From assembly GCA_021201735.1 (NCBI GenBank), contig JAJQEJ010000034.1:39340-103339 (forward strand): a stretch of 64,000 nucleotides of DNA. The letters run 5' to 3'. Below the pieces are notes generated by a model, which worked only from the letters and a program-made list of their open reading frames with translations, had not been told where the DNA came from and searched no databases. Below, piece by piece: positions 7,092 through 15,442 of this stretch. The translations under genes and the position numbers were made by a program. Positions within the stretch are counted from its first letter, which is position 1. Each line of letters opens with the position of its first letter. Origin of the DNA: Oscillospiraceae bacterium (GTDB lineage: Bacteria; Bacillota; Clostridia; Oscillospirales; Oscillospiraceae).

Positions 7092-7127
7092 GCGGATTCC
7101 CTCCTTAAACTTGTAATAGATCTGCTT

Positions 7128-7180
7128 AAAAAAGATGCGCCTCGTTCCATTACCTGTTACAGTATACGAACGAGCGCATC
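7128..7180 (-). terminator. Intrinsic terminator after thiN
   Basis: On the minus strand a 13-bp stem (7180-7168 with 7147-7134, one bulged base) is followed by six T residues (7133-7128). It overlaps the thiN stop codon and ends the long priA-to-thiN transcript before spoVM. Confidence 0.85.
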
Positions 7181-7835
7181 ATTTGGTGCCATTCTTCTCT
7201 TTTTGGCTTTGAATGATCAAAATTCTTCCGGTAGAAACGCAAATCCGTAATGTATCGCCCGTGGGCTCATTACTGACGGACAGGGTGTCTCCCCGCGTCA
7301 GGACCGCGTTTTTAAGCGGATACCGAACGCCCTCCAGCGTGACGCCCTCCACACACCGGTCGAGCGGGATGATGGAGAGGTAGTGGTAGGCACACGGGTC
7401 AATCGTCAACGAGCCGCCCGCCAAAAAACGCACCTCATGCTCTGTGTCGAGCATACGCGCGCTGCCGCCCTGCTCCCACGCCCACTCCAGCAGGAGGAGA
7501 TTTGCGGCGGTGTGATCCAGCCGGCCGCCCGTGCAGCCGCAAAAGAGCATCTCGCGGCAGGCATTCGCAAGCGCCAGCGCGGCGGCGGCCTGCAAATCAG
7601 TCTCATTCTTCTCCGCCGGGAGCGTGCGAAATGGAATGCCGTCCACCGGTGCGCCGCCGGAATCCCAGTCTCCAATCATAACGTCGGGCTGCAGTCCGGC
7701 GGCGCGCGCGTTATGAATCCCGCCGTCGGCGCAGATGATGTAGTCATCCGGCAGAAGGTGTGGCTTTAAAAAGCCCCAATCTGAGCAGGGTACCGCGCCG
7801 AAAATCACTGCACGTTTTTCTATCTGCGCTCCCAT
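7179..7835 (-). CDS. thiN: Thiamine pyrophosphokinase
   Basis: This 218-residue cytoplasmic enzyme phosphorylates thiamine to thiamine diphosphate using ATP. Typical motifs are YIICADGG near residue 35, the GDWDSG loop, the EKNETDLQAA segment that binds metal and substrate, and GGRLDHTAANLLLL. The start ATG 7835 lies inside the rsgA 3' end and uses AAGGAGG, which is part of the rsgA coding sequence, so translation is coupled. The rpe gene found between rsgA and thiN in Bacillus is absent here. Confidence 0.93.
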   Translation of the reverse strand: MGAQIEKRAVIFGAVPCSDWGFLKPHLLPDDYIICADGGIHNARAAGLQPDVMIGDWDSGGAPVDGIPFRTLPAEKNETDLQAAAALALANACREMLFCGCTGGRLDHTAANLLLLEWAWEQGGSARMLDTEHEVRFLAGGSLTIDPCAYHYLSIIPLDRCVEGVTLEGVRYPLKNAVLTRGDTLSVSNEPTGDTLRICVSTGRILIIQSQKEKNGTK

Positions 7836-8701
7836 TCCGGCACCTCCTTCGCCTGCTGATAGAGTCGGACGTAGCTGTCGTAGCGGCTTTGGGGAATGGT
7901 CTTCGCCAAAGCCGCGCGCACCGCGCAGCCCGCCTCTTTTACATGGGCGCAGCCCACAAAGCGGCACGCGCCCAGATAGGGCGCAAATTCGCGGAAGGTG
8001 TGCTGAATCTCATCCGGTGCACGCAACTGCGCGCCATCCGTGTCAAAGGAGGAAAAGCCGGGGGTATCGGCAACCAGCGCGCCGTCCGGGAAGGAATAGA
8101 GCTCCACATGCCGTGTGGTGTGCCGCCCACGCCCGAGCTTGTCGCTGACGTCACCGACCTGGATATGAAAATCCGGGTGGATCGCATTCAATATACTGGA
8201 TTTCCCTACGCCGGAGTTGCCGGTAAAGGCGGACACTTTGCCGCGCATCACCGCCGCGAGCGCGTCGAGTCCCACCCTGCGCAGTGCGCTCACGCGCAGG
8301 GTGGTGAAACCCGCCTGCGCGTAACAATCATAGAGGCCGTCGGCGGTATCCATGTCACACTTATTGATGCAGATGACGCAGTCGCAGCCTCTCCCCTCCG
8401 CAATGGAGGTAATCCGGTCGATGAGAAACGGATCGGTCACCGGAACGGCCCCCGAGGCGACGATCACAAGCTGGTCCACGTTTGCAATCGCCGGGCGGCA
8501 GAATTCGTTTTTGCGCGGTAAAATCTCGTCTATCATGCCCGTCTTGCCGTCTGGGGAGGTATACTGCACCCGGTCACCCACGAGTGGCGAGACCTTCTGG
8601 TGCCGGAACTTACCCCGCGCGCGGCAGGCGACGACTTCACCTGATGCGGCTTGAATATAGTAGAACCCGCTCAGTGCCTTAAAGATCAGCCCTTCCTCCA
8701 T
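7820..8701 (-). CDS. rsgA: Ribosome small-subunit-dependent GTPase RsgA
   Basis: This 293-residue circularly permuted GTPase acts in late 30S subunit maturation. It has an N-terminal OB-fold (residues 1-65), G4 motif NKCD near 110, the P-loop GNSGVGKSS near 160, the G3 motif DTPGF near 210, and a C-terminal zinc site (CRFVGCAHVKEAGCAV). ATG 8701 lies one base after the prkC stop. An in-frame TTG at 8713 is less likely. The kinase/phosphatase pair upstream is its usual partner in Firmicutes, where PrkC phosphorylates RsgA (CpgA). Confidence 0.95.
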   Translation of the reverse strand: MEEGLIFKALSGFYYIQAASGEVVACRARGKFRHQKVSPLVGDRVQYTSPDGKTGMIDEILPRKNEFCRPAIANVDQLVIVASGAVPVTDPFLIDRITSIAEGRGCDCVICINKCDMDTADGLYDCYAQAGFTTLRVSALRRVGLDALAAVMRGKVSAFTGNSGVGKSSILNAIHPDFHIQVGDVSDKLGRGRHTTRHVELYSFPDGALVADTPGFSSFDTDGAQLRAPDEIQHTFREFAPYLGACRFVGCAHVKEAGCAVRAALAKTIPQSRYDSYVRLYQQAKEVPEWERR

Positions 8702-8702
8702 A

Positions 8703-10829
8703 TCAGCTGTCAAAATCTACTGTATAGGATTCCTGCGGCTGTCCATCAATATAGATATCGATTAATTGCTGGCCGCTTCCCGTCACATCGACGCGCACAA
8801 TCCTGAGGCTTGTGTCGTAGGTGCGCGGCGTGGAAAAGACCGCCACACCGCCGACATAAATTTGCACACTCACCGTTTCCCTATCTTCGGGTAAATAGAC
8901 ATAGACGGTTTTCGTGCTCGTCGTTGCCGATGTCTGGCCGGAGTCTCCGTTACCGCTGCTGCCGCCTTGCTGTGCGGGGGAAGATGGTGCCACGGACGCG
9001 GATGGTGCCGCAGACGGCGACGCAGACGGTGACGGCGTGGGTTCCTCATCGGGTTCAGGCCCCAAACTCAGCGTAAAGCTGATCTTCGTCCCCTTCTCCA
9101 CCTCGGTGGTAACCGCCGCGAGACTCTGCCCGCAGATGAGGCCCGCTTCATACTTGTCGCTGTATTCTTCTCCTTCAATCCCGCCCCATGTCAGGCCGGC
9201 TTCCGCTACGAGCGCTTTTGCCTCTTCCTCCGTCTTGCCCAGATAGGATTCTACGACAACGGTTTCCGTCGCGGGGCCAATGCTGACATAGAGCGTCACG
9301 TTATCCCCTTCATGGAGTACCGTTCCCATCACCGGGGTCTGCCGGATGACATATCCGCTTGTCACACTGTCGTCGTTTTCTTCGATCAGTTCAACATTCA
9401 GATTCAGGCCGAGATCTTCCAGCGTCATCTTTGCCATCCTGGAATCTTCATTGACAAAGTTCAGCATCGTCTTCTCCGCATCCGCGCCGCCGCTGATCGT
9501 CACGATAATGGTGCTGCCTTTGGTAATTTCCGTATTGTACTGCGGATCCTGCGCTGTGATGAGTCCCTCTTCGTACGTGCTGCTGTATGTCGTCTGGCCT
9601 GCTTTGATTGTCAGATTGTTATCCTGTACCTCTTTGCGTTCCATCGCCTGTTCGATCGTTAACCCCGTCAGGTTCGGCGCATAGATCGTCTCTCCCGAGC
9701 CGGTGAGCGTCGGCCCGAGTGCAACCACCAGAAAAATGATAATTGCCACCACAAAAATAGCAATTCCAACGCCGACAACAATGGCGGGACGGCGGGATTC
9801 CCTTTCATATTTATAATCTTCATCCCGGCTTGCCGCATGGGTTCTGCTGCGGGGAATGTCGCCGGTAGTGCGGTAGTTCTCGTCCGACCTGCGCGCCTGC
9901 GCGCGGGCCAGCTGCGGGGTATTCGCACCCAAAATCTGCGTCGGCTCGTCTCCGTCATCCAAGAGCAGGTCCGCCGCTGAATAATCAAAGCTGATATTGG
10001 GATTTTTGCGGAATTCCTCCAGATCCTCCAGCATGGCGTCCGACGAGATATAGCGGCGGTTTACGTCGGCCGCCATCGCCTTCATGGTGATCGCCTCAAG
10101 GGCCTCCGGAATGTCCTCGTTGATCTCCCGTGGAGAGAGCGGTATGGCATTGATATGCTGAATCGCGACCGCCACGGGGGAATCGCCCTCATAGGGTAAG
10201 CGGCCTGTAATCATTTCATAGAGTACCACGCCTGCGGAGTAGATATCACTGCGCGCGTCAATATGGCTGCCCTTTGCCTGTTCCGGTGAGATATAGTGTA
10301 CCGAGCCCAGCGCCTCCTGCGTGAAGGTTGTCTGCGACGCGGACGTGAGCCGGGCAATGCCGAAATCAGCCACCTTCGCACTGCCGTCCCGGAGCACCAT
10401 GATGTTATGGGGCTTGATATCCCGGTGGATGATGCCGCGGCTGTGCGCGTGGGAAAGCCCCTTCATAATCTGGATGATAAAGTGTAGCGCTTCCTGCCAC
10501 GAGAGCTTCCCACCCCGCTTCTGCATATACTGCTTGAGCGTAATACCGTCAATGAGCTCCATGACGATATAGTCGATATCCGCCGAGCGGGATACATCAT
10601 AAACCGAGACAATATTCGGGTGGGAGAGCATTGCAACGGCCTGAGATTCGTCGTGAAAGCGGCGCTTAAACTCCGCGTCCTGCGCGAGATCCTCCTTGAG
10701 AATCTTAATGGCTACCAGCCGGTTGAGTCGGTGGCAGCGCGCCTTATACACAACCGCCATCCCGCCGGAGCCGACCTTCTCCAATATTTCATACCGGTTA
10801 TCGAGTAATTTCCCTATGTACTGATCCAT
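8703..10829 (-). CDS. prkC: PASTA-domain serine/threonine protein kinase
   Basis: This 708-residue membrane kinase senses cell-wall fragments. The N-terminal kinase domain (about 10-270) has the glycine loop GSGGMAVVYKA, VAIKILK, the catalytic HRDIKPHN, and DFG. A juxtamembrane linker is rich in Arg, Ser and Thr. One transmembrane helix lies near residues 348-370, followed by three PASTA repeats (about 380-590). A Pro/Ser/Ala-rich spacer and a final beta-rich domain of about 80 residues follow the last PASTA repeat, more than the simplest PrkC proteins have. It is adjacent to its cognate phosphatase gene and to rsgA. Confidence 0.96.
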   Translation of the reverse strand: MDQYIGKLLDNRYEILEKVGSGGMAVVYKARCHRLNRLVAIKILKEDLAQDAEFKRRFHDESQAVAMLSHPNIVSVYDVSRSADIDYIVMELIDGITLKQYMQKRGGKLSWQEALHFIIQIMKGLSHAHSRGIIHRDIKPHNIMVLRDGSAKVADFGIARLTSASQTTFTQEALGSVHYISPEQAKGSHIDARSDIYSAGVVLYEMITGRLPYEGDSPVAVAIQHINAIPLSPREINEDIPEALEAITMKAMAADVNRRYISSDAMLEDLEEFRKNPNISFDYSAADLLLDDGDEPTQILGANTPQLARAQARRSDENYRTTGDIPRSRTHAASRDEDYKYERESRRPAIVVGVGIAIFVVAIIIFLVVALGPTLTGSGETIYAPNLTGLTIEQAMERKEVQDNNLTIKAGQTTYSSTYEEGLITAQDPQYNTEITKGSTIIVTISGGADAEKTMLNFVNEDSRMAKMTLEDLGLNLNVELIEENDDSVTSGYVIRQTPVMGTVLHEGDNVTLYVSIGPATETVVVESYLGKTEEEAKALVAEAGLTWGGIEGEEYSDKYEAGLICGQSLAAVTTEVEKGTKISFTLSLGPEPDEEPTPSPSASPSAAPSASVAPSSPAQQGGSSGNGDSGQTSATTSTKTVYVYLPEDRETVSVQIYVGGVAVFSTPRTYDTSLRIVRVDVTGSGQQLIDIYIDGQPQESYTVDFDS

Positions 10830-10843
10830 AGTCCATTACCCCC

Positions 10844-11581
10844 TTAAGAACGTTCTATGAGCACGGCGGTTACGTTATCCGGCGCGCCGCGCTCAAGTAC
10901 CAGTTCAATCAGGCGCAAGCAGCAGCTCTCCGGCTCTCCACCGTGCAAAACTTCATAGAGAATTTCCTGATCGGTCAGGACGTTCGACAGCCCGTCGGAG
11001 CAGAGGAGAATATAATCCCCCGCCGACAGCTTTTGCTCAAACGAATCCGACCGGACATTCGGCATGGAGCCGAGCGCCCTTGTGATCAGGTTTTTCTGCG
11101 GATGATACCGCGCCTCTTCTCTTGTAATATCACCCCGCGCGACCAGATCCTCCACATAGGAGTGGTCGCGAGTGATGCGTGAAATGCCTTCCTTGCCGAT
11201 ATAATACGCCCTGCTGTCGCCGATGTTGAGCAGATAGGCGCACTCGTCCGTGACAATGGCCGCGACCATGGTCGTCCCCATACCGGCATACGCGATATTC
11301 TCCGACGCCTGGGTATGTACCGCGCGGTTCGCACTGATCGCCACCTGCTTCAGAAGCGCCTCCGGCGCCTCCGGCGGGCACTGCTTGAGCCGCTCCATCT
11401 CGGATACAAAGGTCGCAACCGCAATTGCACTTGCGACATTGCCGGCGCGCGCGCCGCCCATGCCGTCACAGACAACGGCAGCCGCCAGACTGTCGCCGTA
11501 TTGCTCGGCAGAATATCCGTCCTGGTTCTGCTGTCGAACTGCGCCCTTATCCGTTGTCCCCCATAGTTTTATCATGCTCAT
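10844..11581 (-). CDS. prpC: PP2C-type serine/threonine phosphatase
   Basis: This 245-residue metal-dependent PPM/PP2C phosphatase reverses PrkC phosphorylation. Motifs include GAVRQQNQDGY, VVCDGMGGARAGNVAS, LLNIGDSRAYY, ARGDITREEA, LCSDGLSNVL and GAPDNVTAVLI, covering the metal-binding aspartates. The ATG overlaps the rlmN stop (ATGA), so the two are translationally coupled. The order rlmN-prpC-prkC-rsgA is conserved in Firmicutes. Confidence 0.95.
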   Translation of the reverse strand: MSMIKLWGTTDKGAVRQQNQDGYSAEQYGDSLAAAVVCDGMGGARAGNVASAIAVATFVSEMERLKQCPPEAPEALLKQVAISANRAVHTQASENIAYAGMGTTMVAAIVTDECAYLLNIGDSRAYYIGKEGISRITRDHSYVEDLVARGDITREEARYHPQKNLITRALGSMPNVRSDSFEQKLSAGDYILLCSDGLSNVLTDQEILYEVLHGGEPESCCLRLIELVLERGAPDNVTAVLIERS

Positions 11582-12609
11582 TGCCTCTCAGACTGTTCAA
11601 TTTCCCTGCGGCGCAGCTGCCCGCAGGACGCATCAATATCTCTGCCCAGCTTGCGGCGCACGGTTACGGTAACCCCGTGCCCTTCCAAGCGCTTTTGAAA
11701 CTGTGCCACGCGGCGGCTCGGCACAAGCGGACTCTCCTCTACCTCGTTGAGCGGGATCAAATTGACGTGCCCGGGCGTACCCTTCAGCAAACGCGCGAGC
11801 AGATCCGCCTGCCAGTCGTGGTCGTTGACCTCGTCAATCATCGCGTACTCATAGGATATCCGTCTGCCGGTCACCGCGAAATAGTTGCGGCAGGATTCCA
11901 TCAGCCGCGCCACGCCGACGCCGCGGTTTACCGGCATCAGCCTGCTCCTCGTCTCGTCGTCCGGCGCGTGAAGCGACACCGACAATGTTAATTGTAACTT
12001 ATACTGTGCCAGTTTGTCAATTTGTTCTGTGAGCCCGCATGTGGAAAGGGAGATATGGCGCATGCCGATGTGCATCCCCTCCGGCCTGTTGATCAGCTCC
12101 AGAAACCGCAGGACGTGCTCGAAATTGTCGAGCGGCTCTCCGATTCCCATGAGTACAATGTTCGACACCTCCGCCCCGGCGTCCAGCGCGGTATAGCGCA
12201 CCTGGTCGACCATCTCCCCCGCTGTGAGATCCCGCACCTTTCCGCCGAGCGTGGAAGCACAGAGGGCACAGCCCATGCGGCAGCCAACCTGTGAGGAGAT
12301 ACATACAGTATTCCCATGCTGGTACTGCATCCAAACCGATTCAATGCAGTTGCCGTCCGCGAGCCGCCACAGATATTTCGCCGTTCCATCCAGCGCGGAC
12401 ACCTGCTTACGTGCAATCTCCGGTACATCGTATATGCAGTTCCGGCGCAGCGTCTCGCGCAGTGCCTTCGGAAGATTGCTCATCTCCTCAATGGAGGGAA
12501 TGCCGCCCTGTACCCAGCGAAAGCACTGCTTTGCACGAAAGGACGGCTCGCCCAGCGTCTGAAAAAACGCCGCCATCTCCTCCGGATTCATGGATTTTAA
12601 ATCGGTCAT
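11578..12609 (-). CDS. rlmN: Dual-specificity 23S rRNA/tRNA adenine-C2 methyltransferase RlmN
   Basis: This 343-residue radical SAM enzyme methylates A2503 of 23S rRNA and A37 of some tRNAs. The iron-sulfur motif is CRMGCALCAS near residue 110. MGIGEPLDN follows, and the two catalytic cysteines are expected in the LSTCGL segment and the C-terminal SCGQLR segment, both present. Length matches the family. It overlaps both the rsmB stop and the prpC start by 4 bp. Confidence 0.96.
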   Translation of the reverse strand: MTDLKSMNPEEMAAFFQTLGEPSFRAKQCFRWVQGGIPSIEEMSNLPKALRETLRRNCIYDVPEIARKQVSALDGTAKYLWRLADGNCIESVWMQYQHGNTVCISSQVGCRMGCALCASTLGGKVRDLTAGEMVDQVRYTALDAGAEVSNIVLMGIGEPLDNFEHVLRFLELINRPEGMHIGMRHISLSTCGLTEQIDKLAQYKLQLTLSVSLHAPDDETRSRLMPVNRGVGVARLMESCRNYFAVTGRRISYEYAMIDEVNDHDWQADLLARLLKGTPGHVNLIPLNEVEESPLVPSRRVAQFQKRLEGHGVTVTVRRKLGRDIDASCGQLRRREIEQSERQ

Positions 12610-13937
12610 CGGCTTCCCCTTCCGGTTTTGCGGCGCAATTTTGCAAAAAAGAACCCGTCCGTACCGTGGATATGCGGCCAGAGGGTCAGCATGCCCGACT
12701 CCTGCGCGCCGACCGGCGCGGGGAGCGTAAAACCCTCCGCGCTGAAATTTGGATTCTCCGCGAGAAATGCCTGCACCACGTCTTCATTCTCGCGCGGAAG
12801 CAGCGTACAGGTCGCATACAGCAGCACCCCGCCGGGTTTGACGTAGCGCGCGACGTTTTGCAGAATCGCGGACTGCACGGCCGGCAAATGTTCCAACGGC
12901 TCCGGCTGCTTATAGCGGATATCCGGCTTTTTCCGGATAATGCCGAGCCCCGAACAGGGCACATCCACAATCACAAGATCAAACGCATCTTCCAGCGCGG
13001 GATAAAACTCTTTTGCACTGCGCAGTTCCGCGCGAATCGCCGAAAGCCCCAGCCGCTGGGTGCCCGCCGCAATCAGCGTCAGCTTATGCGGATGAATGTC
13101 GCAGGAGAGAATTTCTCCCTGATCCCGCATTGCGATTGCAGCGGCAAAGGACTTCCCTCCAGGTGCGGCGCAGGCGTCCAGCACACGTATGCCGGGTTCT
13201 GCACCCGCTGCGCATACCGCAAGGCGCGCCGCCGCGTCCTGCACATAAAAGTCCCCGGACTGGAACGCGGGCAAGCGCTCAATGTTCCCCGTGTCCGACA
13301 GGAGCAGACAGTCGCGCAGCCACGGATGGGCCGTTACGGTCACGCCGCCGGCACGCAGCTGTTCGGTCAGCTGTTCCGCGCCAATTTTGCAGGTGTTGAC
13401 CTGCACCGTCATCGGCGGCGGCGTGTTATTTGCCGCCATCAGGCGCGCCGCTTCCTCCGTCCCCAAAAGCTGGGCAAAGGTATCCGCAAGCCACGTTGGA
13501 TGGCTGTAGCGTATCGCGGGGTCAGACGGCACCGACGGCTCCGCCTCCGCCGATATTTTGCGCAGCACGGCGTTCACCAGCCCCGCCGCGCGCGGGTTTC
13601 TCGCGTACTTGCGCGCAAGCTTCACGGACTCATTGACCGCCGCGCTGCTCGGCACGCGGGTGAGAAAGTGCATCTGATAGATGCCGATGCGCAGGCTCTG
13701 CAGCACCCTGTCCTCCAGCTTGTCCGGCGGGACGGAGGATATGCGCGCGATATGCCAGTCCAGCAGCAGCTTATGCTGCAGCACGCCGTAGCAGAGCTGG
13801 GTGCAGAGCGCGGCGTCGCGCGGCTCCAATTCGGCATCCCGCAGAGCGTGCTTTAAAAAGCCGTCCGACCAGGCCCCCTGCTTTTCACACGCGGAGAGCG
13901 CCAAAAGCGCAAGCTCGCGCGCCGATTGTTCCGCCAT
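12606..13937 (-). CDS. rsmB: 16S rRNA (cytosine-967-C5) methyltransferase RsmB
   Basis: This 443-residue protein has an N-terminal NusB-like RNA-binding domain (about 1-135) and a C-terminal SAM-dependent methyltransferase. It shows the SAM loop LDACAAPGGKS, the VDVPCSGLG motif IV with the first cysteine, and LLYATCTLLPRENE motif VI with the catalytic cysteine. It lies between fmt and rlmN as in B. subtilis, and the spacing to both neighbours is minimal. Confidence 0.96.
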   Translation of the reverse strand: MAEQSARELALLALSACEKQGAWSDGFLKHALRDAELEPRDAALCTQLCYGVLQHKLLLDWHIARISSVPPDKLEDRVLQSLRIGIYQMHFLTRVPSSAAVNESVKLARKYARNPRAAGLVNAVLRKISAEAEPSVPSDPAIRYSHPTWLADTFAQLLGTEEAARLMAANNTPPPMTVQVNTCKIGAEQLTEQLRAGGVTVTAHPWLRDCLLLSDTGNIERLPAFQSGDFYVQDAAARLAVCAAGAEPGIRVLDACAAPGGKSFAAAIAMRDQGEILSCDIHPHKLTLIAAGTQRLGLSAIRAELRSAKEFYPALEDAFDLVIVDVPCSGLGIIRKKPDIRYKQPEPLEHLPAVQSAILQNVARYVKPGGVLLYATCTLLPRENEDVVQAFLAENPNFSAEGFTLPAPVGAQESGMLTLWPHIHGTDGFFFAKLRRKTGRGSR

Positions 13938-13949
13938 ATCCTTCCCCTT

Positions 13950-14876
13950 CTATCCCGTCTGGATGGGATGCCCGCGTAAGTAGTCCGCCGCCGCCATCCG
14001 CTTGCCGCCGCCCGGCTGCAGCTCCGTGATACGCAGCACCGACCCGCCGCCGCAGGAAAGCGCAATGCCGCGCTTGTCGGCATGCAGAATGGTACCCGGC
14101 GACTTCCCACTCCGTTCCCCCTCCACGCGGGAGGCAAAGAGCTTCATCGGTGCGCCGGAAATCACATCCGTCGTCGCGGCGGGCCAAGGAAGCAGGCCCC
14201 GTATCTGACAGTGAATTTCCTTTGCGCTTTTGTTCCAGTCCACAGGCGAAAGTTCTTTGGAAAGCATAGGCGCAAGGGTGCGTTCATCGTGCGCCTGCGC
14301 TTTGTGCACGGCGGTGCCCTCCGCAATCTGCGCCACCGCTTTTTTTAGCAGCGCTCCACCCATGACAGCAAGCCGTGTGTACAGTTCACCCGCATTTTCC
14401 TCCGCACCGATGGGTGTCTCCTCCTGCAATATAATGTCCCCCGCGTCGAGCTCCTCCGCCATGTCCATAATGGTCACCCCTGTGGTCTCGTCCCCGTTCA
14501 GAATCGCCCAGTTGATGGGGGCGGCCCCCCGGTATTTCGGCAGGAGGGACGAGTGGACGTTGATGCAGCCATAGTGTGGGTACTCCAGTATTTCCAGCGG
14601 CAAGATGCGCCCGTATGCTGCCACCACGATCAGCTCCGGCTCCAGCGTCTTGACAATGTTGAGCGCCGTGCCGTCGCGGAGTTTTTCCGGCTGGTAGACG
14701 GGGATGCCAAAGCGCTCGGCGCACACCTTCACGGGGGTGGGCAGGTACTTCATCCCCCGATTTTTCGGCTTATCCGGCTGAGAAAAGACGCCGCAGACGG
14801 TATGCTCCGACGCCGTTGCAAGCGCCTCCAGACTGGGAACGGCAAAGTCCGGGGTGCCCATGAATAAGATTCTCAC
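13950..14876 (-). CDS. fmt: Methionyl-tRNA formyltransferase
   Basis: This 308-residue enzyme formylates initiator Met-tRNA. Motifs are RILFMGTPDFAVP at the N-terminus, SQPDKPKNRG, NVHSSLLPKYRGAAPINWAI with the catalytic Asn-His pair, and a C-terminal OB-like tRNA-binding domain. GTG 14876 is chosen as the start because the family begins with M-R-I-x-F-M-G-T-P; the next ATG would remove the first strand. It begins 4 bp after the def stop, its functional partner (deformylase). Confidence 0.95.
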   Translation of the reverse strand: MRILFMGTPDFAVPSLEALATASEHTVCGVFSQPDKPKNRGMKYLPTPVKVCAERFGIPVYQPEKLRDGTALNIVKTLEPELIVVAAYGRILPLEILEYPHYGCINVHSSLLPKYRGAAPINWAILNGDETTGVTIMDMAEELDAGDIILQEETPIGAEENAGELYTRLAVMGGALLKKAVAQIAEGTAVHKAQAHDERTLAPMLSKELSPVDWNKSAKEIHCQIRGLLPWPAATTDVISGAPMKLFASRVEGERSGKSPGTILHADKRGIALSCGGGSVLRITELQPGGGKRMAAADYLRGHPIQTG

Positions 14877-14880
14877 ACCC

Positions 14881-15408
14881 TCACCCCTTCGTCTGTCGCA
14901 CCTTTTCCGGTTTTTCCTTTTTCTTTTCTTCCTCGAGCTGTTTGTCCACTTCCTCGCTGGTGTAGAGCTTGTCTGTATGCGCGGTAAAGAGCACGCCGTC
15001 CAGATGCTCGATTTCATGGCAGAAGCAGCGGGCGGTCATCCCCTCGCGCTCCAGCTCAAACGCGTTGCCGTGCCTGTCCTGCGCACGGATTTTCACGTGC
15101 ATTGGGCGCTTTACGACGCCCCACAGGCCGGGGACGCTCAGGCAGCCTTCATACCCCGATTGCTCACCGTCCATCTCCAGCACAACCGGGTTAATCAGCT
15201 CAAGATACGTCTCATCGTCGTCCAGCACAAGGGCGACCCGGCGCAGGATTCCAATCTGGGGGGCCGCAAGCCCCGCGCCGTTTGCGTCGGTCAGCGTCTG
15301 CTTCAAATCGCCCAGCAGATCAAAGAGGCGGTCGTTAAAATTCGTGATGGGATGACATTTTTTGGACAGCTCCGGCGCGTCCTGGGTGAGGATGGTACGA
15401 ATAGACAT
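14881..15408 (-). CDS. def: Peptide deformylase
   Basis: This 175-residue metalloenzyme removes N-formyl groups from nascent proteins. The three conserved motifs are present: GAGLAAPQIG (I), EGCLSVPG (II, metal Cys) and CHEIEHLDGVLF (III, HExxH). A Lys/Glu-rich C-terminal tail of about 25 residues is unusual but small. ATG 15408 follows AGGAAAGGAAAA. The gene lies between priA and fmt, as in B. subtilis. Confidence 0.96.
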   Translation of the reverse strand: MSIRTILTQDAPELSKKCHPITNFNDRLFDLLGDLKQTLTDANGAGLAAPQIGILRRVALVLDDDETYLELINPVVLEMDGEQSGYEGCLSVPGLWGVVKRPMHVKIRAQDRHGNAFELEREGMTARCFCHEIEHLDGVLFTAHTDKLYTSEEVDKQLEEEKKKEKPEKVRQTKG

Positions 15409-15442
15409 AGTGGTATATTTTCCTTTCCTGTAGCGTCCGCTT

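Noticed and set aside
12291..13856. A 521-codon plus-strand frame opposite rsmB/rlmN
   Set aside because: The composition is Arg- and Pro-rich as in antisense frames, and both minus-strand genes have intact motifs.
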